From Kordia sp. (lineage in GTDB: Bacteria > Bacteroidota > Bacteroidia > Flavobacteriales > Flavobacteriaceae), in the NCBI RefSeq assembly GCF_022447245.1, contig NZ_JAKVBC010000038.1, positions 1 through 50,223 of the forward strand: 50,223 bases of DNA, given 5' to 3'. Shown piece after piece: positions 23,786 to 32,394 of this stretch (within the stretch, counting starts at the first letter, position 1; every line of letters starts with the position of its first letter). A program made the translations under genes and the position numbers. The notes beneath the pieces were generated by a model. That model ran no database searches, was not told where the DNA came from, and worked only from the letters and a program-made list of their open reading frames with translations.

Positions 23786-25129
23786 GTGCAAGTCATAAAA
23801 GATTTTTTTAAGTCCTTATACATCCAAAACCGTTTCTTTTACGTGTGTTTGGGAATCATAGTATGCTTTATAATAAGCTTTCTGTTTCCACGACTCTTTT
23901 ATGTTTCTAAGCTTTTATTACTAGTTTTTTTCACTGCTGCCCTACTCGACATTTTTATCTTGTATCGTACAAAAAATGGTATTGTTGGAAAACGACAAGT
24001 TCCTGACAAATTTTCTAATGGTGATGAAAATGATGTATTTATCAAACTAGAAAATTATTATACGTTTCCTGTATTTACGAATATCATTGATGAAATACCA
24101 GAACAGTTTCAAGTGCGTGATTTTTCTATAAAGAAAAAACTAAAACCTTCTAGCAGTATTGAATTAAAGTACAAGTTACGTCCAACCTCTCGCGGTGAGT
24201 ATACCTTTGGGAAACGGAATGTGTATGTTACTACTTTGTTAGGATTTGTATCGCGTCGCTTTCACTTTGACAGTGAAATCATGGTACCAACTTATCCTGC
24301 CTTTTTACAGCTAAAGAAATATGATTTGCTCGCCATTGGAAACAACTTAACCATGTACGGAATTAAAAAAATTCGTCGCATCGGACATACGATGGAGTTT
24401 GAGCAAATTAAGGAATATGTGCAAGGAGATGATTTGCGCACTATCAACTGGAAAGCGACTGCCAAACAGCGTGAATTGATGGTGAATCAGTACCAAGATG
24501 AAAAATCGCAACCTGTATATTCTATCATTGACAAAGGGCGCATGATGAAAATGCCTTTTAATGAATTGAGTCTGCTCGACTATGCTATTAATGCAACTTT
24601 GGTAATGAGCAATGTAGTCTTAAAAAAGCAAGACAAAGCCGGAATGTTTACGTTTTCCAAAAAGGTTGATAATACCGTCATTGCTGAAAGACGAAGTTCA
24701 CAGATGAACTTAATCTTAGAAGCTTTGTATAATGTGGGAACGGATTTTTATGAATCGGATTACGGAAGATTGTATGCCAATATTAAGCAAACCATCAAAC
24801 ATCGTAGTCTCTTATTGTTATATACGAACTTTGAAACTGTAGAAGCACTCAACCGCCAATTGCCGTATTTAAAAGGAATTGCCAAAAGTCATTTATTAGT
24901 TGTCATCTTCTTTAAAAACACCGAATTGGATCAATTGATCAACAATGATGCTACTACTATTCAAGAAGCCTATGATAAAGTCATTGCGGAAAAGTTTTCT
25001 TTTGAAAAACGTTTGATTGTCAACGAACTTAAAAAGTATGGAATTCATTCAATCCTTACGACTCCTGAGAATTTGACTATTGATGCTATTAATAAGTATT
25101 TAGAAATGAAGTCTCGTGGGTTGGTGTAG
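23786..25129 (+). CDS. DUF58 (VWA-like) membrane-anchored MoxR partner
   Basis: A 447-residue protein with two N-terminal membrane segments (residues ~15-55) and then a beta-rich region. The DUF58 signature is EQIKEYVQGDDLRTINWKAT followed by ELMVNQYQDE. In the VWA-like part the first MIDAS Asp is seen in IIDKGRMM (usually DxSxS, so the metal site is degenerate, as common in DUF58). The start GTG at 23786 is the only suitable one, since no ATG is in frame nearby; it lies 24 bases after the MoxR stop. It is the last gene of the operon. Confidence 0.88.
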   Translation: MQVIKDFFKSLYIQNRFFYVCLGIIVCFIISFLFPRLFYVSKLLLLVFFTAALLDIFILYRTKNGIVGKRQVPDKFSNGDENDVFIKLENYYTFPVFTNIIDEIPEQFQVRDFSIKKKLKPSSSIELKYKLRPTSRGEYTFGKRNVYVTTLLGFVSRRFHFDSEIMVPTYPAFLQLKKYDLLAIGNNLTMYGIKKIRRIGHTMEFEQIKEYVQGDDLRTINWKATAKQRELMVNQYQDEKSQPVYSIIDKGRMMKMPFNELSLLDYAINATLVMSNVVLKKQDKAGMFTFSKKVDNTVIAERRSSQMNLILEALYNVGTDFYESDYGRLYANIKQTIKHRSLLLLYTNFETVEALNRQLPYLKGIAKSHLLVVIFFKNTELDQLINNDATTIQEAYDKVIAEKFSFEKRLIVNELKKYGIHSILTTPENLTIDAINKYLEMKSRGLV

Positions 25130-25134
25130 AATAA

Positions 25135-25380
25135 TTAATACACTTGTTTTACTGAAGAAACTTTGATACGTATTCCATCTTCAGAGCCATCGCCTTCTAC
25201 AATAGTTCCATTGATTTCCCAGAACTTTTGACTGCCTCGACTTCCTTGCATTTTCGCAAAACTCTTTAATCCTCTTAATATTCGAAATACGTATACTTTT
25301 GAACCTTTCCTAGGTTTTTGATCGTCAAATCTGTATGCTTTTGCTATTGTATTTTTAATGCTATAGTTTCTCCCATCATA
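25135..25380 (-). pseudogene. C-terminal gene fragment without start
   Basis: On the minus strand an open frame of 81 codons, bounded upstream by TAA, reads AYRFDDQKPRKGSKVYVFRI, LRGLKSFAKMQGSRGSQKFW and ends IRIKVSSVKQVY, stop. It has no ATG, GTG or TTG near its beginning, and its composition is protein-like. It is probably the end of a lost gene. I do not recognise the family. The remaining part of 25381-25533 shows nothing certain. Confidence 0.4.
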
Positions 25381-25533
25381 TTACAAAAAATAAAATGTTT
25401 ATTCTAAACAATTATCTACACAAGCAAACACATTTTTAAGCTTCACAAAACTCTAAAATTGTTTTAAAATGAAAGAGTTCATTTTGTGCGATCGTTCTAT
25501 CTTCTGTTTTATGTTGGAGATCAATAATCATTT

Positions 25534-26061
25534 TTAAGATTTCGTTTTTTCTTTCAACTCAATCATATTGAATATACCTCCTGCTTTTTCAACAGGCGTA
25601 TTACATCTGTATTTTTCAGCATGGTCTTTATTGATTAAAGGTCTTGTAAATTCCATTGGATGTTCTCCTGCAATTTTAACACTCATAAATATTGAATCGT
25701 TTTGCTTAAAAAATTCAAATTTATAATCATGACCTTTTGGATATGAACTTATAAAATCAGTAAAAATAAAATGTCTAAATGAATAATAGTATGCATCGTC
25801 ATAAATGATCAAAAAATCATTCTCGCCAAAGTTCGTTTCTAAGTTTTCTTTATCACTTCCTATAAAGATCGTTTTTAAGTTTCTGGAAAAAAGATCAAGG
25901 TCATTTTCTCTATTTATTGATGTAAGTCCATTTCTAATTTCAACTTTATCATTTAATAATCCATCTTTTGTGATAACAGTTATTTGATTAGTTTTCTTTG
26001 AACAACCAATGAACAGAATAAAAAAGATCATGAGAAGTTTATATCTATTCGTTGTATACAT
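25534..26061 (-). CDS. Lipoprotein, unknown
   Basis: A 175-residue protein with signal peptide and lipobox (LLMIFFILFIGCSKK). The mature part contains FGENDFLIIYDDAYYYSFRH and GHDYKFEFFKQNDSIFMSVK, a small beta-rich region, and IAGEHPMEFTRPL. No family is recognised. I chose the ATG at 26061 (MYTTNRYKLL); an ATG at 26085 in the same frame is possible. The upstream region holds a 22-bp repeat array. Confidence 0.65.
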   Translation of the reverse strand: MYTTNRYKLLMIFFILFIGCSKKTNQITVITKDGLLNDKVEIRNGLTSINRENDLDLFSRNLKTIFIGSDKENLETNFGENDFLIIYDDAYYYSFRHFIFTDFISSYPKGHDYKFEFFKQNDSIFMSVKIAGEHPMEFTRPLINKDHAEKYRCNTPVEKAGGIFNMIELKEKTKS

Positions 26062-26291
26062 GTATTTCTTATTTGCATGAAACAAAAGTTTTGCATAGTT
26101 ATTTTACTGTTTATACCTAGTCCCAAGTTAGGAGAAGAAAAGTAATTCTTCCAATAATGTGAATTCAAAGTTTGCTTTCCAATTCTTAAACAACACAAAA
26201 TCTTATTCTCTTGATAAATCTATCATTTCCTCAAGTACTTCCTACCATTTCCTCTTTACATTCCAATCAAAACATCAAGAGATTTTACGAC

Positions 26292-26357
26292 TTTACTACG
26301 TATCAAAATAAAGTTTAATACGTATTAAAATTAACTTTGATACGTATTAAAATAGAA
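26292..26357. repeat. Three tandem 22-bp repeats (iteron-like)
   Basis: Three units of 22 bp start at 26292, 26314 and 26336; the common core is TTTRATACGTATTAAAAT with the palindrome TACGTA in each (at 26297, 26319 and 26341). The spacing equals two helical turns, so all palindromes face the same side of DNA. This is what arrays of transcription-factor operators or replication iterons look like. It is 231-296 bases upstream of the lipoprotein gene on the minus strand. Confidence 0.75.
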
Positions 26358-26470
26358 AATGCACTTGAAAAGAAATTCTATTCCCCTTGAAAAAAAAGAC
26401 AAAAGAAGCAGTAATGTTATAATAATGGACAGGTAAAAAAGTAAGTTTATGAAGTAAAAACAAGCAAGCA

Positions 26471-26565
26471 ATAAAAAAGCGAACTTCGAAAAGTTCGCTT
26501 TCACCGTGATTTGTACAACTACAATATATGAACCCTTGGAAAGCGAATTTTCTTGTAGTGTACAA
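26471..26565 (-). ncRNA. Candidate small structured RNA with alternative pairing and terminator
   Basis: Minus strand, 5' to 3': stem TTGTACACTACAA (26565-26553) pairs with TTGTAGTTGTACAA (26524-26511, one bulge). A second hairpin AAAGCGAACTT-TTCG-AAGTTCGCTTT (26501-26476) follows with a T-run, a good intrinsic terminator. The loop of the first hairpin contains TTCGCTTTC, complementary over 9 bases to GAAAGCGAA in the terminator arm, so a second fold that breaks the terminator can be drawn. It could be an independent small RNA or a leader. No clear promoter is seen. Confidence 0.45.
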
Positions 26566-27140
26566 TTAACCTAAATCAATAACTAACGAGTGTTTAATTA
26601 GAATTACTTTATAGAAGCATACCATATTGTATCAACCTAAAAACTATTGAACTTCCATAAAGTGACAATCATTGCTCTATGTATATAGACGTTATTTATA
26701 AAAAAAAGGTTCCTAAAAAGGAGTTATTTTTTTCAACCCTCACGTTATTTATAAATCAAGACTGGCTTAATTTTTATTCACTTTCGGTTTCATATAGCCT
26801 TGAGATATGTTTAACATATTAAAAACCATTTTCATGTGAAGAAAAAAAATTAAAAGTTTAGCACTGAACAAGAAGTCTATCAGTGATTTACAATCGAGAT
26901 CGGTTTCAGGAAAAGGATGAGCAACTGGAATTTGCACTTCCGCAACCATAGTACTAACTTTTGTAGTTAGTTGTTTTGATTGTTCTAATGGTTATTGTAG
27001 TAATATTCCATAGGATAACTAGTCCTGTTGTTTTACATTAATTTTGTTTCTTTTTACAATTCGTCCTTCAAAAACTACAGTTAGGTATCTTTTTTTATGA
27101 GTACGATGGATTTATTTGGAAATTTGAGTCATCAAACTAC
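26566..27140. other. Gene-poor intergenic stretch with a 14-bp direct repeat
   Basis: No convincing gene is found. ACGTTATTTATAAA occurs at 26689-26702 and again at 26742-26755, flanking 39 bases that contain a weak G-U rich hairpin with a T-run. A short minus-strand frame (26949-26767) is A/T-biased and has no recognisable family. Confidence 0.5.
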
Positions 27141-27164
27141 ACTTAGACTTAGTTCAGTGTTACA
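27141..27164 (+). promoter_or_regulatory. Promoter element shared with the PadR operon
   Basis: This 24-bp stretch (ACTTAGACTTAG then TTCAGTGTTACA) matches 32907-32930 in front of padR at 21 of 24 positions. It ends 34 bases before the DUF2141 start codon. Confidence 0.55.
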
Positions 27165-27198
27165 AAACAATAAATCATTAATCAATAAATAATCACTC

Positions 27199-27624
27199 AT
27201 GAAAAATTTACTTTTAATCGCAGTTTTCTTTGCAGGTCTTTTTACAACAACAGCACAAACAACTTCTAAAGATGGTGTTACAATCACAGTTTCTATTGAT
27301 GAAATAAAGAACAATAAAGGAAAGGTTCTATTCGCTTTACATACAGAAAGTACATTTATGAAAACGGATCCATTTCAAACAGCAGAAAGCAAAGTTGAAG
27401 GAAATACAGTAACCGTTACTTTTAAAAATGTCCCAAAAGGTACATATGCAATTTTATGTGTACATGACGAAAATAGTAATGGACAAATGGACTTTGAAGA
27501 AAGCGGAATGCCAAAAGAAGATTATGGAATATCAAACAATCCTATGAGCTATGGACCACCACAATTTGATTCTGCCAAATTTGATGTTAAAGATACAGAT
27601 GTAAATTTAAAAATCGTTTTTTAA
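27199..27624 (+). CDS. DUF2141 secreted protein
   Basis: A 141-residue protein with signal peptide (MKNLLLIAVFFAGLFTTTAQ). The DUF2141 pattern is complete: VSIDEIKNNKGKVLFAL, FKNVPKGTYAILCVHDENSN, a calcium-like DENSNGQMDFE and GISNNPMSYGPPQFDSAKF. The family has one Ig-like domain and an unknown function; it is often found with TonB-dependent or stress genes. Its promoter shares a 24-bp element with the PadR/PspC operon, so it may belong to the same regulon. A terminator follows ~85 bases downstream. Confidence 0.85.
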   Translation: MKNLLLIAVFFAGLFTTTAQTTSKDGVTITVSIDEIKNNKGKVLFALHTESTFMKTDPFQTAESKVEGNTVTVTFKNVPKGTYAILCVHDENSNGQMDFEESGMPKEDYGISNNPMSYGPPQFDSAKFDVKDTDVNLKIVF

Positions 27625-27707
27625 CATAGTGATGAGACTTTAAATTTTAGTATTAAAACTCACCAATAAATAAATCAACCAAAACAACATTCATTCATTA
27701 ATCAAAC

Positions 27708-27741
27708 AAAAAGCAGCACATATATTTGTGCCGCTTTTTTG
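27708..27741 (+). terminator. Terminator of the DUF2141 gene
   Basis: Stem AAAAAGC-A-GCACA / TGTGC-C-GCTTTTT with one A-C mismatch and a 6-base loop, followed by T. Confidence 0.75.
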
Positions 27742-27900
27742 TTATTGAAATACTTCTTAAAACATGTAATTAAGTTTGTTATATTGTTTTTTACACTGAA
27801 AATCAGCACGTTTTCATCTTGTATTCGTCGTGATTTATAAATTATATACTATCATTTATAAATAGCGATTATCTTCACTTTTATGCTGTAAATATTCAAA

Positions 27901-28206
27901 TAAGTTTGGGCATTTATTAATTCAAAAAATATCTTGTACAGTCTCCCTCAAAGGTAAAAGGAGGAACAAATGGGAAAATAATATTTAAAGCAAAAGAAGG
28001 AGCTACCTTACCCTAAAAGCTAATTTTATGATAAGAATTTGAATAGTTTCTAGCGAAACGTCAATAGGGTTGAACACAACCTAAATTCAATGACTATCTT
28101 AAAATATACACCTGCAATGGTTGCAAATACAGATTGTACTTGCAATTAATTTTTGGCAGTAAATGATTTAACTAAGAAAAGCGATACATTTCTGTCTCGC
28201 TTTTCT
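27901..28206 (+). ncRNA. Possible short transcript of unknown function
   Basis: A -7 box TAAGTTTG lies at 27901-27908 and a strong hairpin AGAAAAGCGA / TCGCTTTTCT at 28175-28206, followed by TTTCT. Between them are only small frames: a start-less one ending IIFKAKEGATLP (stop near 28016) and a 19-codon one from ATG 28090 (MTILKYTPAMVANTDCTCN). This could be a small RNA, a peptide gene or a decayed gene; I cannot tell which. Confidence 0.25.
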
Positions 28207-28244
28207 TTCTAACCAACCTTATAAACTTTAATTAAAACTTAAAA

Positions 28245-28718
28245 CTACTTATCTAACCAAGCATTCATCATCCAAACAGTTTTCTCTTGCTCAGAAATCA
28301 AATCGCTCATCATTGCATTTGTTCCTTCATCATTGGCATCTCCTGCCTTTTCTAACAATGTTCTTTCTAATTGTAATAATTCTGAAATAGAAGCTACAAT
28401 CAATTCCACCGCTTTTTCATCTTTAGAAACATGTTTTCCCACAGGAACTTTAGCATTTTCAATATAATCTTGAAATGTATGTAATGGTTCGCCGCCTAGC
28501 GTTAATACACGTTCTGCAATTTCATCTACTTTTACTTGTGTGTCATTATACAACTCTTCAAACTTGGTGTGTAACTCAAAGAATCCTTTTCCTTTGATGT
28601 TCCAATGAATTCCACGTAAGTTTTGATAATACACTTGAAAATTTGCTAATAATACATTCAAATCTTCTACTAAATCTTCTGTTTTTTCGATGTCTAATCC
28701 TAATATATTTAATGTCAT
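28245..28718 (-). CDS. dps: Dps, DNA-binding ferritin-like protein
   Basis: A 157-residue protein. The Dps ferroxidase ligands are seen at the subunit interface: His38 (GIHWN), His50, Glu54, Asp65 and Glu69, the spacing of the family (Asp54 replaced by Glu). Twelve subunits would store iron oxidised by hydrogen peroxide and protect DNA. The start MTLNILGLDIEKT at 28718 fits the family; the longer frame has a non-family leader. It is divergent from oxyR, with a -7 box TATTTTTG at 28755-28762 on its strand. Confidence 0.93.
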   Translation of the reverse strand: MTLNILGLDIEKTEDLVEDLNVLLANFQVYYQNLRGIHWNIKGKGFFELHTKFEELYNDTQVKVDEIAERVLTLGGEPLHTFQDYIENAKVPVGKHVSKDEKAVELIVASISELLQLERTLLEKAGDANDEGTNAMMSDLISEQEKTVWMMNAWLDK

Positions 28719-28834
28719 ATTGTTACTTTTTTTAATTGTTATTTTCTGATACCACAAAAATATTTAACATTTAACGCAAATTAGTATAAGTTTTATTGAT
28801 AGTTTTTATATTTTTATCACTCAAATTTATAACA

Positions 28835-29773
28835 ATGACAATCACACAATTACAATATGTATTGGCTGTAGCCGAACACAAAAACTTTACACTAGCCGCA
28901 CAAAAGTCGTTTGTAACCCAACCCACATTGAGTATGCAGATACAAAAACTGGAAGATGAGTTGGAAATTCAGATTTTTGATCGCAGCAAAAAACCGATTC
29001 AACTCACCGAGATTGGTAAAAAAATAGTTGAACAAGCACGTAATATTGTCAATGAATCTGGGAGAATGCAAGATATTGTAGATCAACAAAAAGGATTTAT
29101 TGGTGGCGAATTTAAGTTGGGAATCATTCCGACAATTATGCCAACTTTATTACCCATGTTTTTGAAAACGTTTATTAAAAAATATCCAAAAGTCAATTTA
29201 AAAATTGAAGAACTTACAACAGAAACGATTATTAAAAGACTTAACGAAGGACATTTAGACGCAGCCATAGCTGCTACGCCACTTGGATACGATCAAATTA
29301 AAGAACGTGTTTTGTATTATGAACCTTTTGTTGGATATACCACTGAAAATCATCGCTTGTACCACAAAAAGGAAATTGAAACTGGCGATTTAGATATAGA
29401 CGATATTTTATTGTTAGAAGACGGACATTGCTTTAGAGATGGCGTTATTAATTTATGTAAAGTACCACGAACTACAGTTGACGATCATTTTCAATTGGAA
29501 AGTGGAAGCTTTGAAACCCTGATTAAATTATCGAATGAAGATTTAGGAATGACACTTCTTCCCTATTTACATACGTTAGACATTAAGGAATCTGAACGGA
29601 AGTATTTACGTCATTTTACAGAACCAAGACCTGCAAGAGAAGTAAGCTTGCTATTTCACAAAAGTGAATTAAAAATGCAAATTATAGAAGCTTTGAGAAG
29701 TGTTATTATGGGAATTGTACGAGGTGCCATTGCATTTCACAATGTGCAAATTATTAGTCCAGTACAGCAATAG
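28835..29773 (+). CDS. oxyR: OxyR, peroxide-sensing LysR-type regulator
   Basis: A 312-residue LysR protein with an N-terminal winged helix-turn-helix (TLAAQKSFVTQPTLSMQIQK) and a substrate-binding domain. The redox pair is intact: in GHCFRDGVINLC the cysteines are residues 199 and 208, the same numbers as in E. coli OxyR. Hydrogen peroxide forms a disulfide between them, which switches DNA binding and activates dps-type genes. The start MTITQLQYVLAV at 28835 was chosen over an upstream in-frame start. It is divergent from dps, its likely target. Confidence 0.93.
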   Translation: MTITQLQYVLAVAEHKNFTLAAQKSFVTQPTLSMQIQKLEDELEIQIFDRSKKPIQLTEIGKKIVEQARNIVNESGRMQDIVDQQKGFIGGEFKLGIIPTIMPTLLPMFLKTFIKKYPKVNLKIEELTTETIIKRLNEGHLDAAIAATPLGYDQIKERVLYYEPFVGYTTENHRLYHKKEIETGDLDIDDILLLEDGHCFRDGVINLCKVPRTTVDDHFQLESGSFETLIKLSNEDLGMTLLPYLHTLDIKESERKYLRHFTEPRPAREVSLLFHKSELKMQIIEALRSVIMGIVRGAIAFHNVQIISPVQQ

Positions 29774-29789
29774 CAAAAAATAATATATT

Positions 29790-29819
29790 AAAAAAGCCGC
29801 GACGTATCGCGGCTTTTTT
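29790..29819. terminator. Strong bidirectional terminator
   Basis: A perfect 13-bp stem AAAAAAGCCGCGA / TCGCGGCTTTTTT with loop CGTA. Its T-run overlaps the stop codon of the convergent small gene at 29819. Confidence 0.9.
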
Positions 29820-30016
29820 TATGGTTTTAAATAGATTAAACATTGATCTAATTGTGGATTTGCTGTAACGAGTAAATTGATCCAAATTTTCAATTCTTCT
29901 ATCTCGTGAGGCAGCAATCTCTGCAAAGCTTTTTGTAATTCTTTACAAAACAGTGATGGATCAAAACTAACTTTTTTAAGTATAGTTTTTGTGTAATCAA
30001 ACATCGCTCTTGCCAT
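29819..30016 (-). CDS. Short conserved flavobacterial protein, unknown
   Basis: A 65-residue soluble helical protein (MARAMFDYTKTILKKVSFDP ... LFCKELQKALQRLLPHEIEE). Similar short proteins with DYTKxILxKVSFD and KELxKAL..L.P.E.EELK occur next to various genes in Bacteroidota, from memory. ATG 30004 (MFDYTK) is an alternative start. The stop overlaps the oxyR terminator. Confidence 0.65.
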   Translation of the reverse strand: MARAMFDYTKTILKKVSFDPSLFCKELQKALQRLLPHEIEELKIWINLLVTANPQLDQCLIYLKP

Positions 30017-30145
30017 ATTTAACGAGGGTTTAAGTTAAAATTTCTAAGAGTAGTTTTTATCTATAAGCATTTTATTTAGTTCTATAAATGTACAAAAAAA
30101 AATAATGTTTACACTTCTACAACAAAACTTTAACAGTCAACTATA

Positions 30146-30672
30146 TTATTCTTTTACTATTTTACTAGTTGTCTTACGTGAGTTTGTAACCGTACTTACA
30201 AGGTATACTCCAATCGCAGATCTGCTAAATCAAGCTCGTATTCGTTATTGTTTGATGTAATTATTTTATTTTTTAACAATCTTCCATCTAACGTTCTTAC
30301 TTCTATGCTTCGAATTGTTTCAGTAGCACTGATAAATAATTTATCACTTGTTGGATTTGAATAGATTTTGATCGTGTCACTTTCTAGGTTTTCTTCAGAA
30401 ATACTCAATGGATTTGAAATCAAGGTTGAAGATGTATTCGTAGTGATAGGTAAATTGAAGTCAAAATAGATATCTGCGGTATTTTCAAACGTATCACATT
30501 CTTCTAATGCTAGCAGTGTTTTGATATTGAAAACAACATATCCATCATTCGTAGCATCGTCAAAAGGCAAATTTATGTTTTCAAAGACAAATTCAACTCT
30601 GTTTCCGCCTTTTATGTTTGTCTCCATTTGATGACTACTAGATACTGGTCGTAAAGTAGATATGTCAAAAAG
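30146..30672 (-). pseudogene. C-terminal remnant of a T9SS-secreted protein, frameshifted
   Basis: The minus-strand frame is open from 30672 (LFDISTLRPVSSSHQMETNI), contains the repeat-like domain seen before T9SS tails (GNRVEFVFENINLPFDDATN, FENTADIYFDFNLPITTNT), and then the sorting domain (IKIYSNPTSDKLFISATETI). After LDLADLR it runs out of frame at a stop (30196), but the next frame continues IGVYLVSTVTNSRKTTSKIV, the normal end of a type A sorting tail, to 30146. The gene therefore lacks its 5' part and has a frameshift. The intact protein would have been cell-surface or secreted. Confidence 0.75.
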
Positions 30673-30725
30673 CTAGATCAATTTCACTTGTCAAAGCTAT
30701 TAGTATTTATGCACTAAAATACCAT

Positions 30726-30777
30726 AAAAAAAGCGTTCATTATCAAATTACAAGTCGTAATTCGATAAAGAACGCTT
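30726..30777 (-). terminator. Long-stem terminator of the AIM24-like gene
   Basis: An inverted repeat with 8, 5 and 6 paired bases separated by single mismatches (outer arms AAGCGTTC / GAACGCTT, inner AATTAC / GTAATT, loop AAGTC). On the minus strand it is followed by seven T. Confidence 0.75.
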
Positions 30778-30802
30778 CTATATTTTATAATTCTTGGTTT
30801 AA

Positions 30803-31600
30803 CTAACGGTTATCACCATCAAGTAAGTTTCCTATGCTTCCCAGAATACTTCCTTCTCCTTTACTACTTCCTCCATTTGGTAATGAAGAAATAATTCGTC
30901 CAGCCAAACGACTAAATGGTAACGATTGAATATACACCATTCCTGGCCCTTTTAAAGTTGCAAAGAACATTCCTTCTCCTCCAAACAACGTATTTTTAAT
31001 ACCACCAACAAATTCAATGTCATAATCAACATCTTGTGTAAAACCGACAATGCAACCCGTATCGACGCGTAATGTTTCTCCTGGTGCTAATTGTTTTCTA
31101 GCCATGGTTCCTCCTGCATGTACAAATGCCATTCCATCACCTTCTAGTTTTTGCATGATGAATCCTTCGCCTCCGAAAAATCCACGTCCTAACTTTTTAG
31201 AAAATTCAATTCCAACTGTTACACCTTTTGCTGCACATAAGAATGCATCTTTTTGGCAGATAAACTTTCCTTGATATTCTGTTAAGTCAATAGGAATAAT
31301 TTTCCCTGGATATGGGGAGGCGAAACTTACTTTACGAACGCCAAATGCTTTTTCGTTTAAGAAAGACGTCATAAACAAACTTTCTCCTGTTAAGATTCGT
31401 TTTCCTGCGGAGAATAATTTCCCTAAAATACTTTGTTCTTGATTGGAACCGTCACCAAAAATGGTATTCATACTAATTCCGTCATCCATCATCATAAAGC
31501 TTCCTGCTTCTGCGACTACGGCTTCTTGTGGATCGAGTTCTATTTCCACATATTGCATTTCTTCGCCATAAATGTGGTAATCTATTTCATGTGCTGTCAT
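30803..31600 (-). CDS. TIGR00266/AIM24-family protein
   Basis: A 265-residue soluble protein made of a glycine-rich beta fold. Signatures: [60 protein letters not shown] with VDTGCIVGF, and [19 protein letters not shown]. The family is widespread; the yeast relative Aim24 works on mitochondrial membranes, while the bacterial function is unknown. There is no signal peptide. It may share a transcript with the DUF4442 gene 63 bases upstream. Confidence 0.85.
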   Translation of the reverse strand: MTAHEIDYHIYGEEMQYVEIELDPQEAVVAEAGSFMMMDDGISMNTIFGDGSNQEQSILGKLFSAGKRILTGESLFMTSFLNEKAFGVRKVSFASPYPGKIIPIDLTEYQGKFICQKDAFLCAAKGVTVGIEFSKKLGRGFFGGEGFIMQKLEGDGMAFVHAGGTMARKQLAPGETLRVDTGCIVGFTQDVDYDIEFVGGIKNTLFGGEGMFFATLKGPGMVYIQSLPFSRLAGRIISSLPNGGSSKGEGSILGSIGNLLDGDNR

Positions 31601-31663
31601 AGTTATTGTTTTTTGATTGCGCTGTATTAGATAGGAAAAAGTACAGTTTGTTACACAGATGTA

Positions 31664-32131
31664 TTATTTTTTCTTTCGAAGTTTAATTCCCCATTCGTAT
31701 TCAAAATTAGAAACACTTTCTCCCGAAGCATCAAAACCTTCTGCATATAATGTAAGGCTTTGTCCTTCTCCCGTCTTAATAGTTTCTTCTATGGCTGCTT
31801 TAACTTTGTCGCCATCATTACATACAAAACGAATGCGTCCGGTGGCTTTTTTGGTAAAAGTTCCTTTTTGCGATCGGACTAACATAGAAATTTTTTCACC
31901 TGAGTTTTCTATTTCCTGAATTACCAACACACCTGTAGCTAATTCGGAAGCCATTCCTTGTGTTGCCCAATACAATGATTTAAAAGGATTTTGATTAATC
32001 CAACGATGTTTCACTGTAACGGTAGCAGATTCTTTGGAAATTTCTTTTAATCGCACACCAGAAAAATATGCAGATGGTAGTTTAAAAAGTAAAAAGGTGT
32101 TTATTTTAGATGTAGTCAATTTTTTAGCCAT
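31664..32131 (-). CDS. DUF4442 hot-dog protein (thioesterase-like)
   Basis: A 155-residue cytoplasmic protein with the hot-dog fold pattern: KHRWINQNPFKSLYWATQGM followed by ASELATG (the helix with N and Asp/Glu positions of the fold) and FTKKATGRIRFVCNDGDKVK. Family members are distantly related to acyl-CoA thioesterases (PaaI-like). No activity can be claimed from the sequence. Confidence 0.75.
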   Translation of the reverse strand: MAKKLTTSKINTFLLFKLPSAYFSGVRLKEISKESATVTVKHRWINQNPFKSLYWATQGMASELATGVLVIQEIENSGEKISMLVRSQKGTFTKKATGRIRFVCNDGDKVKAAIEETIKTGEGQSLTLYAEGFDASGESVSNFEYEWGIKLRKKK

Positions 32132-32367
32132 TGGTTATCTTTCACATTAAGTTCGAGTAGCCAAAATACAAAATTTTAAAAGATTTTAGAGAAAAGGCAA
32201 AATTTACTTTCTTTTTCTCTTGAAAGTAAACTTCATTCATAACTAAAAACCTAAATACCTTACATTCAACACCTTAAAGTTGATTAGATTAAAATTTCAT
32301 ATTTTAAGAGTGTTAATAATTTGTTAAATTTAAGTACTATGTTTTGCATAATACCTTTTTTTAGACA

Positions 32368-32375
32368 TATATTTG
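32368..32375 (+). promoter_or_regulatory. -7 box of the DUF4870 gene
   Basis: TATATTTG matches TAnnTTTG 19 bases before ATG 32395; TTTG at 32343-32346 could be the -33 box with 21 bases between. Confidence 0.55.
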
Positions 32376-32394
32376 CATAAGAAAATAATATGCA

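Noticed and set aside
25436-25532. Short minus-strand peptide frame upstream of the fragment
   Set aside because: On recounting it is out of frame; a stop interrupts it after about six codons.
26703-26741. Mini-element between the two 14-bp direct repeats
   Set aside because: The flanked 39 bases have no terminal repeats, and A/T-rich 14-mers can recur by chance.
26767-26949. Minus-strand frame of 60 codons
   Set aside because: The second half is low-complexity A/T-driven sequence and no family or promoter is visible; not enough for a gene.
28090-28149. Possible lanthipeptide-like peptide ending DCTCN
   Set aside because: Too short, no leader motif and no modification enzyme nearby.
28796-28824. 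OxyR operator (GATA-N13-TATC)
   Set aside because: The match to the known ATAG-type consensus is poor and the region is A/T-rich; kept only as a remark.
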